Translations under genes and position numbers: made by a program
The notes under the pieces: model-generated
Seen by the model: the letters and a program-made list of their open reading frames with translations, nothing else
Database searches by the model: none
What the model was told of the DNA's origin: nothing
NCBI RefSeq assembly: GCF_904849725.1
Contig: NC_058522.1
Location: forward strand, 435,021,529-435,085,528
From: Hordeum vulgare subsp. vulgare
Taxonomy: Eukaryota > Streptophyta > Magnoliopsida > Poales > Poaceae
Length of the DNA: 64,000 bases
Direction: 5' to 3'
Part shown: one piece after another, positions 1 through 12,251 of the stretch
How the letters are laid out: the number at the start of each line of letters is the position of its first letter
How positions within the stretch are numbered: position 1 is the stretch's first letter

Positions 1-847
1 ATTTTGTTTTTTTTCTTTTAAACACAAAATATAGGATGGGAAATTTAGCAAAATATCCATGGGAGCGTGGAAAATTCAGTAATTTCTAAAAACTTGCCAT
101 GGTATAAATAGTATATTTGGCAGGAATTACAAAAAATAATTACACTAATTTTGTTGTGTGAGAAAATAATATGGCAAAAGGGTCATAAGTTTTGCCAAGG
201 GTAAAGCAAAGTTAGAATATCAAGAATTGCCATGTTCTCAAACTCAAAACAAAAATGTAAATGCAATATTGTTCGAATAGGTAGGCAAAGGGACACAATA
301 GATGTTGTCGTCATGGTAACATAAGTTTCTAGTTGCCATGGCAGCCACAACTATAAAATTAACAAAAAAACTAAATACATGGCAACAAGCTTGTAGTTGC
401 CATGGCAACACATCCATAAAATTCACATTGCAAACACAACATTCATTTGGTTCCATGGCACACTCATCTATAAATTTACATGGCAGAAACACAAACATTC
501 TTTTAGTTCCAATAGCTTCTAGTTGCCATGGCAACACATCATAAATATGCATGGCAAAACACAACATTCTTTTAGTTCCATGTTAACACATTCACTCGGA
601 GGAGACGTACTTGTCGACAACGAGTTGCCCACGGTGACTGCATAAATTTCAACATGATATGACGGTTGAGCCTCTTGGAGGTGCTCATATGGATAGGGTG
701 TGCGTGTGTGGCGTTCATAGGGATGAGTGTATGCGCGTGTATATGAGCCCTTGCGTCTGTACTGTGTTAAAAATATAAAAATTGCACTGATACGAGAATC
801 ACAAAACGATGGTTGTGCATTCATGGGGTAATCACATGGCAACTAAA
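1..847. repeat. Unassigned AT-rich DNA with imperfect palindromic tandem repeats
   Basis: No gene is seen here. Between about 305 and 590 there is an imperfect tandem array built around the 14-bp perfect palindrome GTTGCCATGGCAAC, at 396-409 and again at 522-535. A related copy starts at 332 and a decayed one lies near 449, so the average period is roughly 63 bp. Flanking words such as ACACATCCATAAA and CATTCTTTTAGTTCC recur as well. The array is probably internal or subterminal sequence of a DNA transposon that I cannot name. Positions 1-240 are AT-rich without recognised structure. Confidence 0.5.
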
Positions 848-852
848 TAGAT

Positions 853-1398
853 TGTTGAGTATATTGATTAGTTAAGAAATATGAGATAGATTAGGATTTG
901 TCCTACCTTGTCCTATACTTCAAGTTGGTCATTGTACTCCTGTATATGCTCATGAGGCTCAAGCAATACAAAAACTATTCCATCAATCCCTCTCTTCCTT
1001 CTAACATGGTATCTTCCGTAAGTTTCTAGACCTACCCGCCTCATGCCACCCCCATGGCGATCGGCCTCCATGACCGCCATTGGGGGTCGTGTCGCCCATA
1101 CCTAGGGTTCGTCCGCCGGTCGTGTTGACCAGCTGTCCTAGAGAGTCTTTTTCCCGATCTCTGGGGGGATGTCCGTCGGCTTACCTTCGGATTCTTCTTC
1201 AGTCTCACCGTATGCGTCGCTACCATTGTGACTGCGGAGGGATGTTGAGTATATTGATTAGTTAGGAAATATGAGATAGACTAGGATTTGTCCTACCTTG
1301 TCTTGTACTCCAAATTGGTCGTTGTACTTCTATATATATGTCCATGAGGCTCAAGCAATACAACAACTACTCCATTAATCCATCTCTTCCTTCTAACA
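853..1398 (+). mobile_element. TRIM (miniature LTR retrotransposon), complete
   Basis: Two direct repeats, 853-1006 and 1243-1398, about 90% identical by eye, both begin TGTTGAGTATATTGATTAG and end in TAACA (TG...CA). The left repeat is followed directly by TGGTATC at 1007, the start of the usual initiator-Met tRNA primer-binding site. A short purine-rich stretch, GCGGAGGGA, precedes the right repeat. The flanks are TAGAT (848-852) and GAGAT (1399-1403), a 5-bp target-site duplication with one change. The internal part is only 236 bp and has no gag or pol, so the element is non-autonomous and must borrow proteins from a larger Copia or Gypsy element. The + orientation rests on the primer-site position. 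Confidence 0.85.
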
Positions 1399-1403
1399 GA
1401 GAT

Positions 1404-1687
1404 AAACTAACAAAAATAAAGAAACAAAGGTTGAGCAAAGGTGCTACCTGCAAAGGGATGTACCCAGGACACGGGGGTAGGGGGGGCTTGTGTAGTGCGC
1501 CGTCGTAATGGTCGAGCTCGACATGGGTCCCGTTCCTCTACCTCCTATGATGTCGTTTGATTCTACCCCAATGAACGTACCTTAGCTATTGCACACGTGC
1601 TCAGGTCAGGCCTCGATGAGAGATAGATGGGACCTCGCATTTGTGACTAACGCGTCGGAAAGCGACACATGCACGGTGGTCGTCGTC
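1404..1687. other. Unassigned sequence between two LTR elements
   Basis: This stretch and 2335-2669 appear to be one older sequence later split by the Gypsy LTR at 1693-2329. It is moderately GC-rich. On the - strand it holds open frames of 90-120 codons, but I recognise no domain, and neither codon use nor splice sites make a case for a gene. It may be a remnant of a DNA transposon or a gene fragment. Confidence 0.3.
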
Positions 1688-1692
1688 ATCGC

Positions 1693-2329
1693 TGTTGGGG
1701 ATATACCCCGCAGTGTAACCCGGCTTAAAGTATGACCCGCCAAGGACTTGGCAACTCACCGGCGACTCAGCAGTGACCTGGCGGGCGACTCATACTTGAC
1801 TCCACAGGCGACTCAGACAAATGACGAAGGCCCAAGGCCCGGCATACACCCTGGCATAAGGCGGCTCATAGAGAGGCCGGGAGGGCTGGCTCACAAGAGA
1901 AGGCCCAAGAAGAGGAGAGACTCCCTCACAAAGGAAACAAGACCCGAATTAGGATTCAAGACAGACTAGTCCTATTCCTACTCCTAGTAGGACTCTACAT
2001 GTAAACCTACCCCTTTCACTTATATAAGGAGGGGTAAGGCGCCCCAAGAGGGAGATCATCATCTTCCTCAATGAAACAGAAGCAGGACGTAGGCTTTTAC
2101 CTCCATCGGAGGGGCCGAACCTGGGTAAACTCGTGTCTCTCGATTCCGACCAACCCCTCTCAAGCCGCCACATGGTTGCGATGGCCTCACACCTAAGTCC
2201 TTGCATGAGGATATATGTCGTGACAAAACCACGACATTTGGCGCCCACCATGGGGCCAAATGTCATAGTTGCGATGGCCTCACACATATGTCCTTGCATG
2301 AGGACATATGCCGTGACAAAACCACGACA
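1693..2329 (+). mobile_element. Recombinant Gypsy-type LTR retaining its primer-binding site
   Basis: An LTR starts TGTTGGGGATATACCCCG at 1693, contains a promoter-like stretch (CTTATATAAGGAGGGG near 2020) and ends CACGACA at 2236. TGGCGCCCACCATGGGGC follows at 2238, the usual type of primer-binding site in Triticeae Gypsy elements. The last part of the LTR, from about GTTGCGATGG (2175), is then repeated from 2268 to 2329, exactly 93 bp downstream. The flanking 5-bp duplication ATCGC (1688-1692 and 2330-2334) brackets the whole unit. It therefore consists of one LTR, the primer site and the tail of the other LTR, left after an internal deletion. No coding region remains. Confidence 0.8.
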
Positions 2330-2334
2330 ATCGC

Positions 2335-2669
2335 CGAGTGTCGTCGATGCAGAGCCCTTCCCCTTTCTTCAGTTGCCCAGAAGCCCACGCGGATCACGCG
2401 ATGGCAGCGGGGCATAACGGCATCCTCCCCGTCTTCGTGCACCACCCACCACAACTTGGCCACCATAACCCGCTCCGTGTCGCCCACCATTGCTTGGCCA
2501 CCACGACCGGGAAGTGCTGCCGGAGCACGTAGCTGGGAGTGCATCACCGAGAAGTGATGCCGAAGTACGTTGATGGGAATGCTGTGGTGGAGTCAGAATG
2601 GGGAAGGGGATGAGACTGGGAGAGAGTGAATGGGCGATGGGGTAAAAAGAAAGGAGAAAGGTGTAATAA
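2335..2669. other. Unassigned sequence, continuation of 1404-1687
   Basis: GC-richer sequence with repeated words around CCACCACAACTTGGCCACC and a purine-rich end. Open frames exist on both strands but match no family I know. It is most likely the other half of the sequence that the Gypsy LTR interrupted. Confidence 0.3.
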
Positions 2670-3006
2670 CTCCGGGTGCCTAGGCACCCTCTATGAACAG
2701 TAAAATAAAAAAAAGGAAACAAATTCAAAAAACCTGAAACTTTGCAACATCAATAATGGTCAAACTTTGTAGGTTATCGCAAGTTTTCATGTCAAAATAT
2801 CATATAGAGAAAGGTGTACAAACAAGTTTCACATTTCAGTGCTAAAAGTGCTCAAAATTTGAAGCACTCAAATGATTTTCATGTGTAGAGCATGAAAAAG
2901 TGCAAGTAACTAGAACGTTTGATCATCTTTGATGTTGTAAAGTTTTTGATTTTTTTCTGCTTGTTTTGATTTTACTGTTCATAGAGGGTGCCTAAGCATC
3001 CGGGAG
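2670..3006. mobile_element. MITE with 37-bp terminal inverted repeats
   Basis: The left end, 2670-2706, begins CTCCGGGTGCCTAGGCACC. It is the near-perfect reverse complement of the right end, 2969-3006, which finishes GCCTAAGCATCCGGGAG. The 337-bp element has no coding capacity and an AT-rich interior. I could not define a clean target-site duplication, so the superfamily stays open; the long inverted repeats would suit a Mutator-like MITE. Confidence 0.7.
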
Positions 3007-3038
3007 CTGAAAATGCACTCTCAAGAGGAAAGAGATAA

Positions 3039-3636
3039 GAGCATCTACAACCTTAACTTGCAAATCTGGCCCCTCAAACATCCGTGGACGGTCTAGACGG
3101 GCGTGTCCGCGGCATTTACCGGCCACGTCTCAAATCTACTCATCCACATCCAACTCTTTCATATTTTATCCCTAAATCCATACAAAATCATGTAGCATAA
3201 ATAGCCTACATACTATGTACTATACTACTCTTCGTCGTCGTCGGAGATGGCCTGAGCCGCTTGCGCCAGAGCGTGAGCCACTTCCCCACAGCCCGGGGCG
3301 CCTCCATCTCCTGCCGACAAATACGTGCGGCCTCCACAGCCGACTCCGAGCGGATGGAGTTCACGATGGCCTATTGCCCCACCTGCGGATCCACGCCCTC
3401 CTCCATTGCCAGCGCCTCCTCGTACCCCACATCCAGTGGTGGGGCCTCCTCCGCCAGCTCATGTTGGTCCTCCCCCACACCCAATAGTGATGCCTCCTTC
3501 GCCGGCTCCTTCTCCTCCTCCTATTGCGCCCCAGCTCCTCCTCCTCTTCCTCCTTCATCTCCTCCTCCTCCTCCGTGAAATTCTCCTTCGAACAGGACGT
3601 TTGAGAAAGCTATAAGGGGTTAGGTTGTAGATGCTC
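3039..3636. mobile_element. PIF/Harbinger-type non-autonomous element
   Basis: The terminal inverted repeats are GAGCATCTACAAC (from 3039) and GTTGTAGATGCTC (ending 3636). TAA lies on both sides (3036-3038 and 3637-3639), the 3-bp duplication typical of PIF/Harbinger. The 598-bp element contains a low-complexity proline- and serine-rich reading frame around 3261-3578 that probably descends from an accessory ORF, but no transposase (DDE) domain is present. It probably moved with enzymes supplied in trans. Confidence 0.75.
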
Positions 3637-3639
3637 TAA

Positions 3640-3770
3640 GAGGAGCGTGTGGTCAAGGGCGTCCCGGGACGACCCCTGTTTTTATGAACGGGGACAAAAC
3701 GTGATGTGTGTTCTCTAGTTTATTTATGATCTGTCCAAAAAAACAAACGGTGTTGAGCGCGTTTGGAAGA
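3640..3770. other. Short spacer before a tandem duplication
   Basis: GC-rich then AT-rich sequence with no feature I can support. Confidence 0.3.
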
Positions 3771-4510
3771 AGATGATAAAATATGGGTGTGTCTAGGGCG
3801 TATCTAGTTGTGAGGTAGGTATTGCACATCTAAATAACTAAATGAAGCATAAAAATGGAAAATAAAATATCCATACAAATCTTCATGTAAGATCAATGCT
3901 ATAGGGCTTAGATATGTAATATTTATGTCACATTTAGATATGTATTAGCAAGACCGATAAAATATTAGTTGGTCGAGAATTATAGATTCAATTCAGTTCA
4001 TTTATATTAACGTAAGTATCGGAGGTCGGCTAGGAGCGTCTAATTTGTGTTACGACTGCATTTATGCACTCCTACTATATAACAAATAACTAGACTAAGA
4101 GCATCATCTAGAGACGGGTGTCCCCCCCCCCCTAGCTGAGCTCTGAGATGATAAAATATGGGTGTGTCTCGGGCATATCTAGATCTGACGTACTTATTGC
4201 ACATCTAAATAACTAAATGAAGCATAAAAAAGGAAAATAAAATATCCCTACGAATCTTCATGTAAGATAAATGATATAGGACTTAGATATGTAATATTTA
4301 TGTCACATTTAGATATGGTTTAGCAAAACCGATAAAATATTAGTCGTTGGAGAGTTATAGATTCAGTTCAGTTCAATTATGTTACCGTAAGGATCGAAGC
4401 TCAGCTAGAAGCGTCTAATTTGTGTTACTACTACCTTTATGCACTCCTACTATATGATGAACAACTGGACTAAGAGCATCATCTAGAGTCGGGTGCCCCC
4501 CCCCCCCCGA
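3771..4510. repeat. Two-copy tandem duplication, period 375 bp
   Basis: Copy 1 (3771-4145) and copy 2 (4146 to about 4510) both begin AGATGATAAAATATGGGTGTG. They run in parallel through CATGTAAGAT, ATATTTATGTCACATTTAG and TTATGCACTCCTACTATAT to GAGCATCATCTAGAG followed by a run of C residues. By eye they differ at roughly one base in ten, so the duplication is not recent. There is no coding capacity. The GAGCATCATC word near each copy's end resembles a Harbinger terminus, which suggests two tandem MITE-derived units. Confidence 0.75.
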
Positions 4511-4718
4511 TACACACACATCAAACGCTCTGATGGGCCATCTCATCACTAACTAACGCCAGCGCTTATGGGCACCTCTCATATCCAGCCCAAATATGGG
4601 GCGGATATGGGGCGCCCGGGTACGTCCGTCGAACCAAACCCTAGCCATTTTACTCCACTCCTCTGCACTTTCATTCGTCGCCCAAGCTCACCTTCCATGA
4701 TCTTCGGCCTTCTCTAGC

Positions 4719-4918
4719 ATGGAGGGAAGAAAATCCGAGTCTTTCACCTTCATACCTCTCGACCAAGAGCTCATCCCACGCGGCCTCGAGGAGCAGATGG
4801 TCGACCGGCTCACGCTTCGCCGTTCCCGAGAGGGAGCTGCCCGATGTCAGCGTTCAGACTCACAACATCGGGAATCCATTGCATCGGCACAACCGGTGCT
4901 TGGATCCGGTGCCATTGC
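4719..4918 (+). pseudogene. Fragment of an unknown ORF cut by Angela element 1
   Basis: An open frame starting at 4719 reads MEGRKSESFTFIPLDQELIP and continues basic and glutamate-rich until it is cut by the retrotransposon at 4919. The other half of the host sequence resumes at 18583, where the frame soon meets a stop. A second frame downstream (about 18667-18959) contains a PIIDLTSTSTIW stretch and an acidic tail. Upstream lies promoter-like sequence with ACCCTAGCC. I do not recognise the protein. It resembles small hypothetical ORFs that occur inside grass DNA transposons more than an ordinary gene. Confidence 0.3.
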
Positions 4919-6762
4919 TGTTGGAAATATGCCCTAGAGGCAATAATAAATTAGTTATTATTATATTTTCTTGGTCATGATAATCATTTATTATCCATGC
5001 TATAATTGTATTGATTGGAAACTCAAATACATGTGTGGATACATAGACAAAACACTGTCCCTAGTAAGGCTCTAGTTGACTAGCTCGTTGATCAAAGATG
5101 ATTAAGGTTTCCTAGCCATAGACAAGTGTTGTCACTTGATAACGAGATCACATCATTAGGAGAATGACGTGATGGACAAGACCCAAACTATGAACGTAGT
5201 ATATGATCGTGTCAGTTTATTGCTACTGTTTTCTGCATGCCAATGTATCTGTTCCTATGACCATGAGATCATGCAACTCCCGGACAACGGAGGAATACCT
5301 TGTGTGTATCAAACGTCGCAACGTAACTGGTTGACTATAAAGGTGATGTACAGGTATATCCAAAGGTTTCTATTGGGTTGGAATGGATCAAGACTGGGAT
5401 TTGTCACTCCATGTGACGGAGAGGTATCTCGGGGCCCACTAGGTAATACAACATCACAATAAGCCTTGCAAGCAATGTGACTAAGGAGTTAGTCACGTGA
5501 TCTTGTATTACGGAACGAGTGAAAAGACTTGTCGGTAATGGGATTGAACTAGGTATGGAGATACCAACGATCGAATCTCAGGCAACTAACATATCGAAGG
5601 AGAAAGGGAACAACATACGGGATTAACTGAATCCTTGACATAGAGGTTCAACCGATAGAGATCTTTGTAGAATCTATAGGAGCCAATATGGACATCCAGG
5701 TCCCGCTATTGGTTATTCACCAGGGAGTGTCTCGGGTCATGTATGCATAGTTCTCGAACCCGCATGGTCTGCACACTTAACGTTCGGTGACGTTTCGGTA
5801 TAGTTGAGTTATAGGTGTTGGTGACCGAAGGTTGTTCGGAGTCCCATATGAGATCCTGGATGTCACGAGGAGCTCCGGAATCTCCGGAATGGTCCGGAGG
5901 TAAAGATTGATATATAGGAAAGTGGTTTTTGAACTCCGGAAAAGTTTCGAACATTTCTTGTAGTGTACCGGGAGTGACGAATGGGTTCCGGGGGTCCACC
6001 AGGTGGGCCCACCCACCCCAAAGGGTCTCATGGGCTGTGGGCGGACGTGGACCAGACCTTAGTGGGCTAGCCGAAGCCTCCACTAAATCCCAAGGCGGAT
6101 TGGAGGTGGGAAGGAAAGAAACCCAAAGGTGGAAAAGGTGGAAAGGGTTTCCAAGTGGAGAGGAGGAATCCTACTCCTAGTAGGATTGGAGTAGGACTCC
6201 TCCACCTTCAATTTCGGCCAAACCTTGAGGGTTTGAGGCTGCCTCCTCCCCTCCGTCCCTCCTATATATACTAGAGGTTTTGGAGGTGAGGGCTAACCCT
6301 AATTGCCACATGCTCCCTCTACTTCTATCTAGATCTGTTCTTCCTCTAGATTAGTTTTTCAGCAACGCTTAGGTGAAGCCCTTCTGGAATAGATCCACCA
6401 CCACCACCACCATGCCGCCATGTTGGAGAATTCATTTACCTCTCCGCCCCTCTTGCTGGATCAAGAAGGCGGGGATCGTCATCGAACTGTACGTGTGCTG
6501 AACGCGGAGCTGCCGTCCGTTCGACACTAGATCGGCATGGATCGTGATGGGATCGCGGGACGGATCGTTATGAGATCGCGGGACGGGCTGCGATTTGAAT
6601 CGCGAAGATGTTCCACTACATCAACCGCGTTATATACGCTTCCACTTAGGGAGCTACAAGGGTATGTAGATTCACTCTCCCCTGTCGTAGATGATCATCA
6701 CCATGGATAGGTATTGCGTGTGCGTAGAATTTTTTTTGTTTCCCATGCAACGTTCCCCGACA
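4919..6762 (+). repeat. 5' LTR of Angela element 1
   Basis: The 1,844-bp LTR begins TGTTGGAAATATG and ends CCCCGACA. It carries the element's promoter; a TATA-like CTATATATACTAG lies near 6264. A purine/pyrimidine near-palindrome, CCTACTCCTAGTAGGATTGG, spans about 6170-6189, and its 3' LTR counterpart is the Helitron target site. Short open frames on either strand inside the LTR are chance. Confidence 0.93.
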
Positions 6763-6763
6763 G

Positions 6764-6775
6764 TGGTATCAGAGC
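6764..6775 (+). other. Primer-binding site, initiator-Met tRNA type
   Basis: TGGTATCAGAGC follows the 5' LTR after one base. It is the exact complement of the plant initiator Met-tRNA 3' end used by Copia elements to start minus-strand DNA synthesis. Confidence 0.92.
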
Positions 6776-9700
6776 TAGGTTCATACGTAGATGATATCTC
6801 GAGCAGAACACAAAAGAGTTTGTTAGCGTTGATGTTCAATTTCCTGCCCTCCTTAGTATTTTCTTGATTCGGCGATATTGTTAGATTGAAGCGGCCCGGA
6901 CCAACTTTACTCATACGCTTACAAGAGAACGGTTTCATGGACTGACATGCAACTTGTTGCATAAAGATGACTGGCAGGTGTCTGTTTCTTCAACTTTAGT
7001 TGAATCGGATTTGACTGAGGCGGTCCTTGGAGAAGGTTAAATAGCAATTTGCATATCACCGTTGTGGCTTTGGGTAAGTAAGATGCGATCATACTAGATA
7101 CCCATAGCAGCCACGTAAAACATGCAACAACAAATTAGAGGACGTCTAACTTGTTTTTGCAGGGTATGCATGTGATGTGATATGGCCAAAGACATGATAT
7201 GATATATTGGATGTATGAGATGATCATGTTGTAATAGTTAAATATCGACTTGCACGTCGATGCTACGGCAACCAGCAAGAGCCATAGGGTTGTCTTTAAA
7301 CTAACCTTTGTGCTTACAGATGCTTTTACTGTATCGCTAGGTTGTAGCTTTAGTAGTAATAGCATAGATAGCGCGACAACCTTGATGGTGGCACGATGAT
7401 GGAGATCATGGTGCAGCGTTGGTGACGATCGAGATCCTGTCGGTGCTTTGGTGATGGAGATCAAGAAGCACAAGTTCATGGCCATATCATGTCACTTATG
7501 ATTCGCATGTGATGTTAATCCTTTTACGCACCTTATTTTCCTTAGAACGATGGTAGCATTATAAGGTGATCCCTCACTAAAATTTCAAGATAAAATTGTG
7601 TTCTCCCCGACTATGCACCGTCGCGACGGTTCGTCGATTCGAGACACCACGTGATGATCGGGTGCGATAGACTCAACGTTCACATACGACGGGTGCAAAA
7701 CAGTTGCACACACGGAACGCTCGGGTTAAACTTGACAAGCCTAGCATGTACAGACATGGCCTCGGAATACAAGAGACCTAAAGGTCGAGCATGAATCATA
7801 TAGTTGATATGATCAACATGGAGATGTTCACCATTAAAACTATACTCAACTCACGTGATGATCGGACTTGAGTTAGTGGATTTGGATCATGCACCACTCG
7901 AATGACTAGAGGGATGTCTATTTGAGTGGGAGTTCTTAAGTAATATGATTAATTGAACTCATTATCATGAAAATAGTCCAAATGTCTTTGCAAATTATGT
8001 TGTAGCTTCCGTTGTACCTCTACTATTTTGATATGTTCCTATAAAAAATTTAGTTCAAAGATGATAGTAGCAATTATGCGGACTAGGTCCATAAACTGAG
8101 GATTGTCCTCATTGCTGCACAGAAGGCTTATGTCCTTGATGCATCGCTCAATGTGCTAAACCCAGAGCGTCATCTGTAGATGTTGCGAACATCTGACATA
8201 CACGTTTTAGATGACTACATGATAGTTCAGTGTGTAATGCTTAAACGACTTAGAAGTAAGGCGCCGAAGACGTTATGAAAATCACGGGACATATGAGATG
8301 TTCCAAGAGATGAAATTAGGATTTCAGGCGCGTGCCCGTGTTGAGAGGTATGACACCTTCGTCATGATTCTTTGCCTACAAAGTAAGGGAGAAAAGCTCA
8401 ATCTTTGAGCATCTGCTCAGATTGTCTAGGTGCTACAATCGCTTGAATCGAGTGGGAGTTGATCTTGCAGATAAAATAGTGATTGGCATAGTTCTCCAAA
8501 GTCACTGCTACCAAGCTACAGAGCTTCTTGATGAACTATAACATGCCAGGGATAGAATTGATGATCCTTGAGCTATTTGTGATGTTTGACATCGCGAAGG
8601 TAGAAATCAAGTAGGAGCATCAATTGTTGATGGTTAGTAAAACCACTAGTTTCAAAGAAGGGCAAGGGCAAGAAGGGATACTTCATGAAACGACAAACTA
8701 GTTGCTGCTCTAGTGAAGAAACCTAAGGTTGAACCCAAACCCGAGACTAAGTGTTTCTGTTATGAGGCGAACGGTCACTGAGGCGGAACTACCCTAGATA
8801 CTTGGTAGATGAGATGGCTGGTAAAGTCGACAAATGTATATTGGATATACAAGATATTGATGTGTACTTTACTAGTACTCCTAGTAGCACCAGGGTATTA
8901 GATACTGGTTCGGTTTCTAAGTGTTAGTAACTCGAAATAAAATCTATGGAATAAACAGATACTAGCTAAAGGCGAGGTGACGATGTGTTGGAAGTGTTTC
9001 CAAGGTTGATGTGATCAACATCGCACGCTCCCTCTACCATCAGGATTAGTATTGAACCTAAATAAATGTTATTTGGTGTTTGCGTTGAGCATGAACATGA
9101 TTGGATTGTGTTTATTGCAATACAGTTATTCATTTAAGTTAGAGAATAAAAGTTATTATGTTTGCATGAATAATACCTTCAATGGTCATGCACTAATATG
9201 AATGGTTCATTGAATCTCGATCGTAGTGATACACATGTTCATAATATTGATGCCAAAAGATGCAAAGTAGTAATGATAGTACCACTTACTTGTGGCACTG
9301 ACACTTGAGTCATATTCGTGTAAAACGCATGAAGAAGCTCCATGCTGATGGATCTTTGGACTCACTCGTTTTTGAGTCGTTTGAGACATACGAACCATCC
9401 CTATTGGTGTAAACGCATGAAGAAACTCCATGCAGATGGATCGTTTGGACTCACTTGATTTTGAATCACTTGAGACATGCAAATCATGCCACATGGGCAA
9501 GATGACTGAAGGCCTCATTTTCCATTGAGATGGAACAAGAAAGTAACTTTTTGGAAGTAATGCATTTCGATGTATGCAGTCCAATGAGTGCTGAGGCACG
9601 CAGTGGATATCATTATGTTCTTACTTCAAAGATGATTTCAGTAGATACTGGTATATTTACTTGATGAAACACAAGTCTGAATTATTGAAAGGTTCAAGCA

Positions 9701-11832
9701 ATTTTAGAGTGAAGTTGAAGATCATCGTGACAAGAGGATAATATGTCTACGATGTGATCGTGGAGGTAAATATCTGAGTTGCGAGTTTGGTATACATTTA
9801 AGACAATGTGAAAATTGTTCCACGCCTAATGCCACCTGGAACACCATAGTGTGATGGTGTGTTCGAACGTCGTAGCCGCACCCTATTAGATATGGTGCAT
9901 ATTATGATGTCTCTTATCGAATTACCACTATCGTTTTGGGGTTATGCATTGGAGACAACATCATTCACTTTAATAGGGCTCCACATAATTCCGTTGATAT
10001 GACACCGTATGAACTATGGTTTGGAGAAACTTAAGATGTCGTTTTTTAAAAGTTTGGGGCTACGATGCTTATGTCCAGAGGCTTCGGCCTGATAAGATCA
10101 AACCCAAAGCGGATAAATGCATCTTCATAAGATACCCAAAATAGTTGGGTATACCTCCTATCTCAGATCCAGAAGCAAGTGTTTGCTTCAGAAAACGGAT
10201 CCTTTCTCGAGAAATAGTTTATCTCGAAAGAATTGAGTGGGAGGATGGAGGAATTTGATGAGGTTATTGAACCAACACTTCAACCAGAGAGTAGAAGGGC
10301 GCAGGAAGATGTTCCTATGGACCCTACACCAGTTGAAGTGGAAGCCATGAAGCTTCAGATCAAGTTACTACCAAACCTCATAGGTTGACAAGGATACGCG
10401 CTACTACAAAATGGTGCGGTAATCCTGTCTTGGAGGTCATGTTGCTGGACAACAATGAACCTACGAGCTATGGAGAAGCGATGGTGGGCCCGAATTCTGA
10501 CAAATGGCTGGAGGCCATGAAATCGGAGAGAGGATCCATGTATGAAAACAAAGTGTGTACTTTGGAATAACTATTTGATGGTCGGAAGACTATTAAGTAC
10601 ATATGGATCTTTAAAAGAAGACAAACAATGATGGCGAAAGTCGCCATTTAAGAAAGCTCGACTTGTTACAAAGAGGTTTCCGACAAGTTCAAGGAGTTGA
10701 CTGCGATGAGACTTTCTCACTCGTAGTGATGCTAAAAGTTTGTTGGAATTATGTTAGCAGTTGCTGCATCTTGCAGATGGATGTCAAACATTGTTTCCTC
10801 GACGGTTTCCTTGAGGAAAGGTTGTATGTGATACAACCAGAAGGTTTTGTCGATCCTAAGGATGCTAACAAGTATGCACGCTCTAGCGATCCTTCTAAAG
10901 ATTGGAGTAAGCATCTCGGAGTTGGATATGCGCTTTGATGTGATGATCAAAGCTTTTGGGTTTATACAATTTTCTTTGAGAAACTTGTATTTCCAAGGAA
11001 GTGAGTGGGAGCACTATAGAATTTCTCATGAGTATATGTGGTTGACATATTGTTGATCAGAAATGATGTAGAATTTCTGGAAAGCGTATAGAGTTGTTTG
11101 AAAAGGTGTTTTCAAAGGAAAACCTGGATTGAGCTACTTGAACATTGAGCATCAAGATCTATAGAGATAGATTAAGACGCTTGATAAAACTTTCAATGAA
11201 ACGCATGCCTTGACAAGTTTTTGAAGGAGTTCAAAATAGATCGGCAAAGAAGGAGTTCTTGGTTGTTTGTAAGGTGTGAATTTGAGTAAGACTCAAAGCC
11301 CGACCACGGCAGAAGAAGGGGAAAGGACGAAGGTCGTCCCCTATGCATTATCCATAGGCTCTATGGTATGCTATGCTCTGTACCGCACCTGATGGGTGCC
11401 TTGCCATGAATTTGTCAAGGGGTACGAAAGTGATCCATGAATGGATTACTAGACAGCGGTCAAAAGTTATCCTTAGTAACTAGTGTACTAAGGAAATTTT
11501 TCTCAATTATGGAGGTGTTAAAAGAGTTCGTCGTAAAGAGTTACGCAGATGCAAGTTTTGACACTAATCCGGAAAACTCTGAGTAGTAAATCGGATTTGT
11601 ATAGTGGAGCAGTCATTTGGAATAGTTCCAAAATGGCACGTTGGTAGCAGCACCTACAGGATGAGATAGAGATTTGTAAAGCATACTCAGATCTGAAAGG
11701 TTCAGACCCGTTGACTAAAACCTCTCTCACAAGCAAAGACATGATCAAACCCCAGAACTCTATGGGTGTTAGATTCATCAAAATCACATAGTGATGTGAA
11801 CTAGATTATTGACTCTAGTGCAAGTGAGAGAC
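6776..11832 (+). pseudogene. Degenerate Copia gag-pol region of element 1
   Basis: Parts of the usual order gag, protease, integrase, reverse transcriptase, RNase H can be followed, but every section contains stops and frameshifts. A decayed gag zinc knuckle lies at about 8750-8790 and is ended by TGA at 8779-8781 and a further TAG. Integrase-like sequence spans about 9280-10230. Reverse transcriptase shows as GFRQVQGVDCDETFSLV (about 10670-10720) and QMDVKHCFLDGFLEE soon after. RNase H is marked by SYADASFDTNPEN near 11540. A purine-rich tract, GTGAGAGAC (11824-11832), precedes the 3' LTR and would prime plus-strand synthesis. No intact protein can be made, so any later movement would need proteins from other copies. 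Confidence 0.85.
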
Positions 11833-12251
11833 TGTTGGAAATATGCCCTAGAGGCAATAATAAATTGGTTATTATTACATTTCCTTTATCATGATAATTG
11901 TTTATTATCCATGTTATAGCTGTATTGATTGGAAACTCAAATACATGTGTGGATACATAGACAAAACATTGTCCCTAGTAAGCCTGTAGTTGACTAGCTC
12001 GTTGATCAAAGATGGTTAAGGTTTCCTAGCCATAGAGAAGTGTTGTCACTTGATAGCGGGATCACATCATTAGGAGAATGACGTGATGGACAAGACCCAA
12101 ACTATAAACGTAGCATATGATCGTGTCAGTTTATTGCTATTGTTTTCTTCATGTCAATGTATGTGTTCCTATGACCATGAGATCATGCAACTCCCGGACA
12201 CCGGAGGAATACCTTGTGCGTATCAAACGTCGCAACGTAACTGGGTGACTA

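Noticed and set aside
5169..6180. Small open frames inside the Angela LTRs (repeated at 12083-13308 and in element 2)
   Set aside because: They recur only because the LTR is repeated; LTRs of this family are non-coding.
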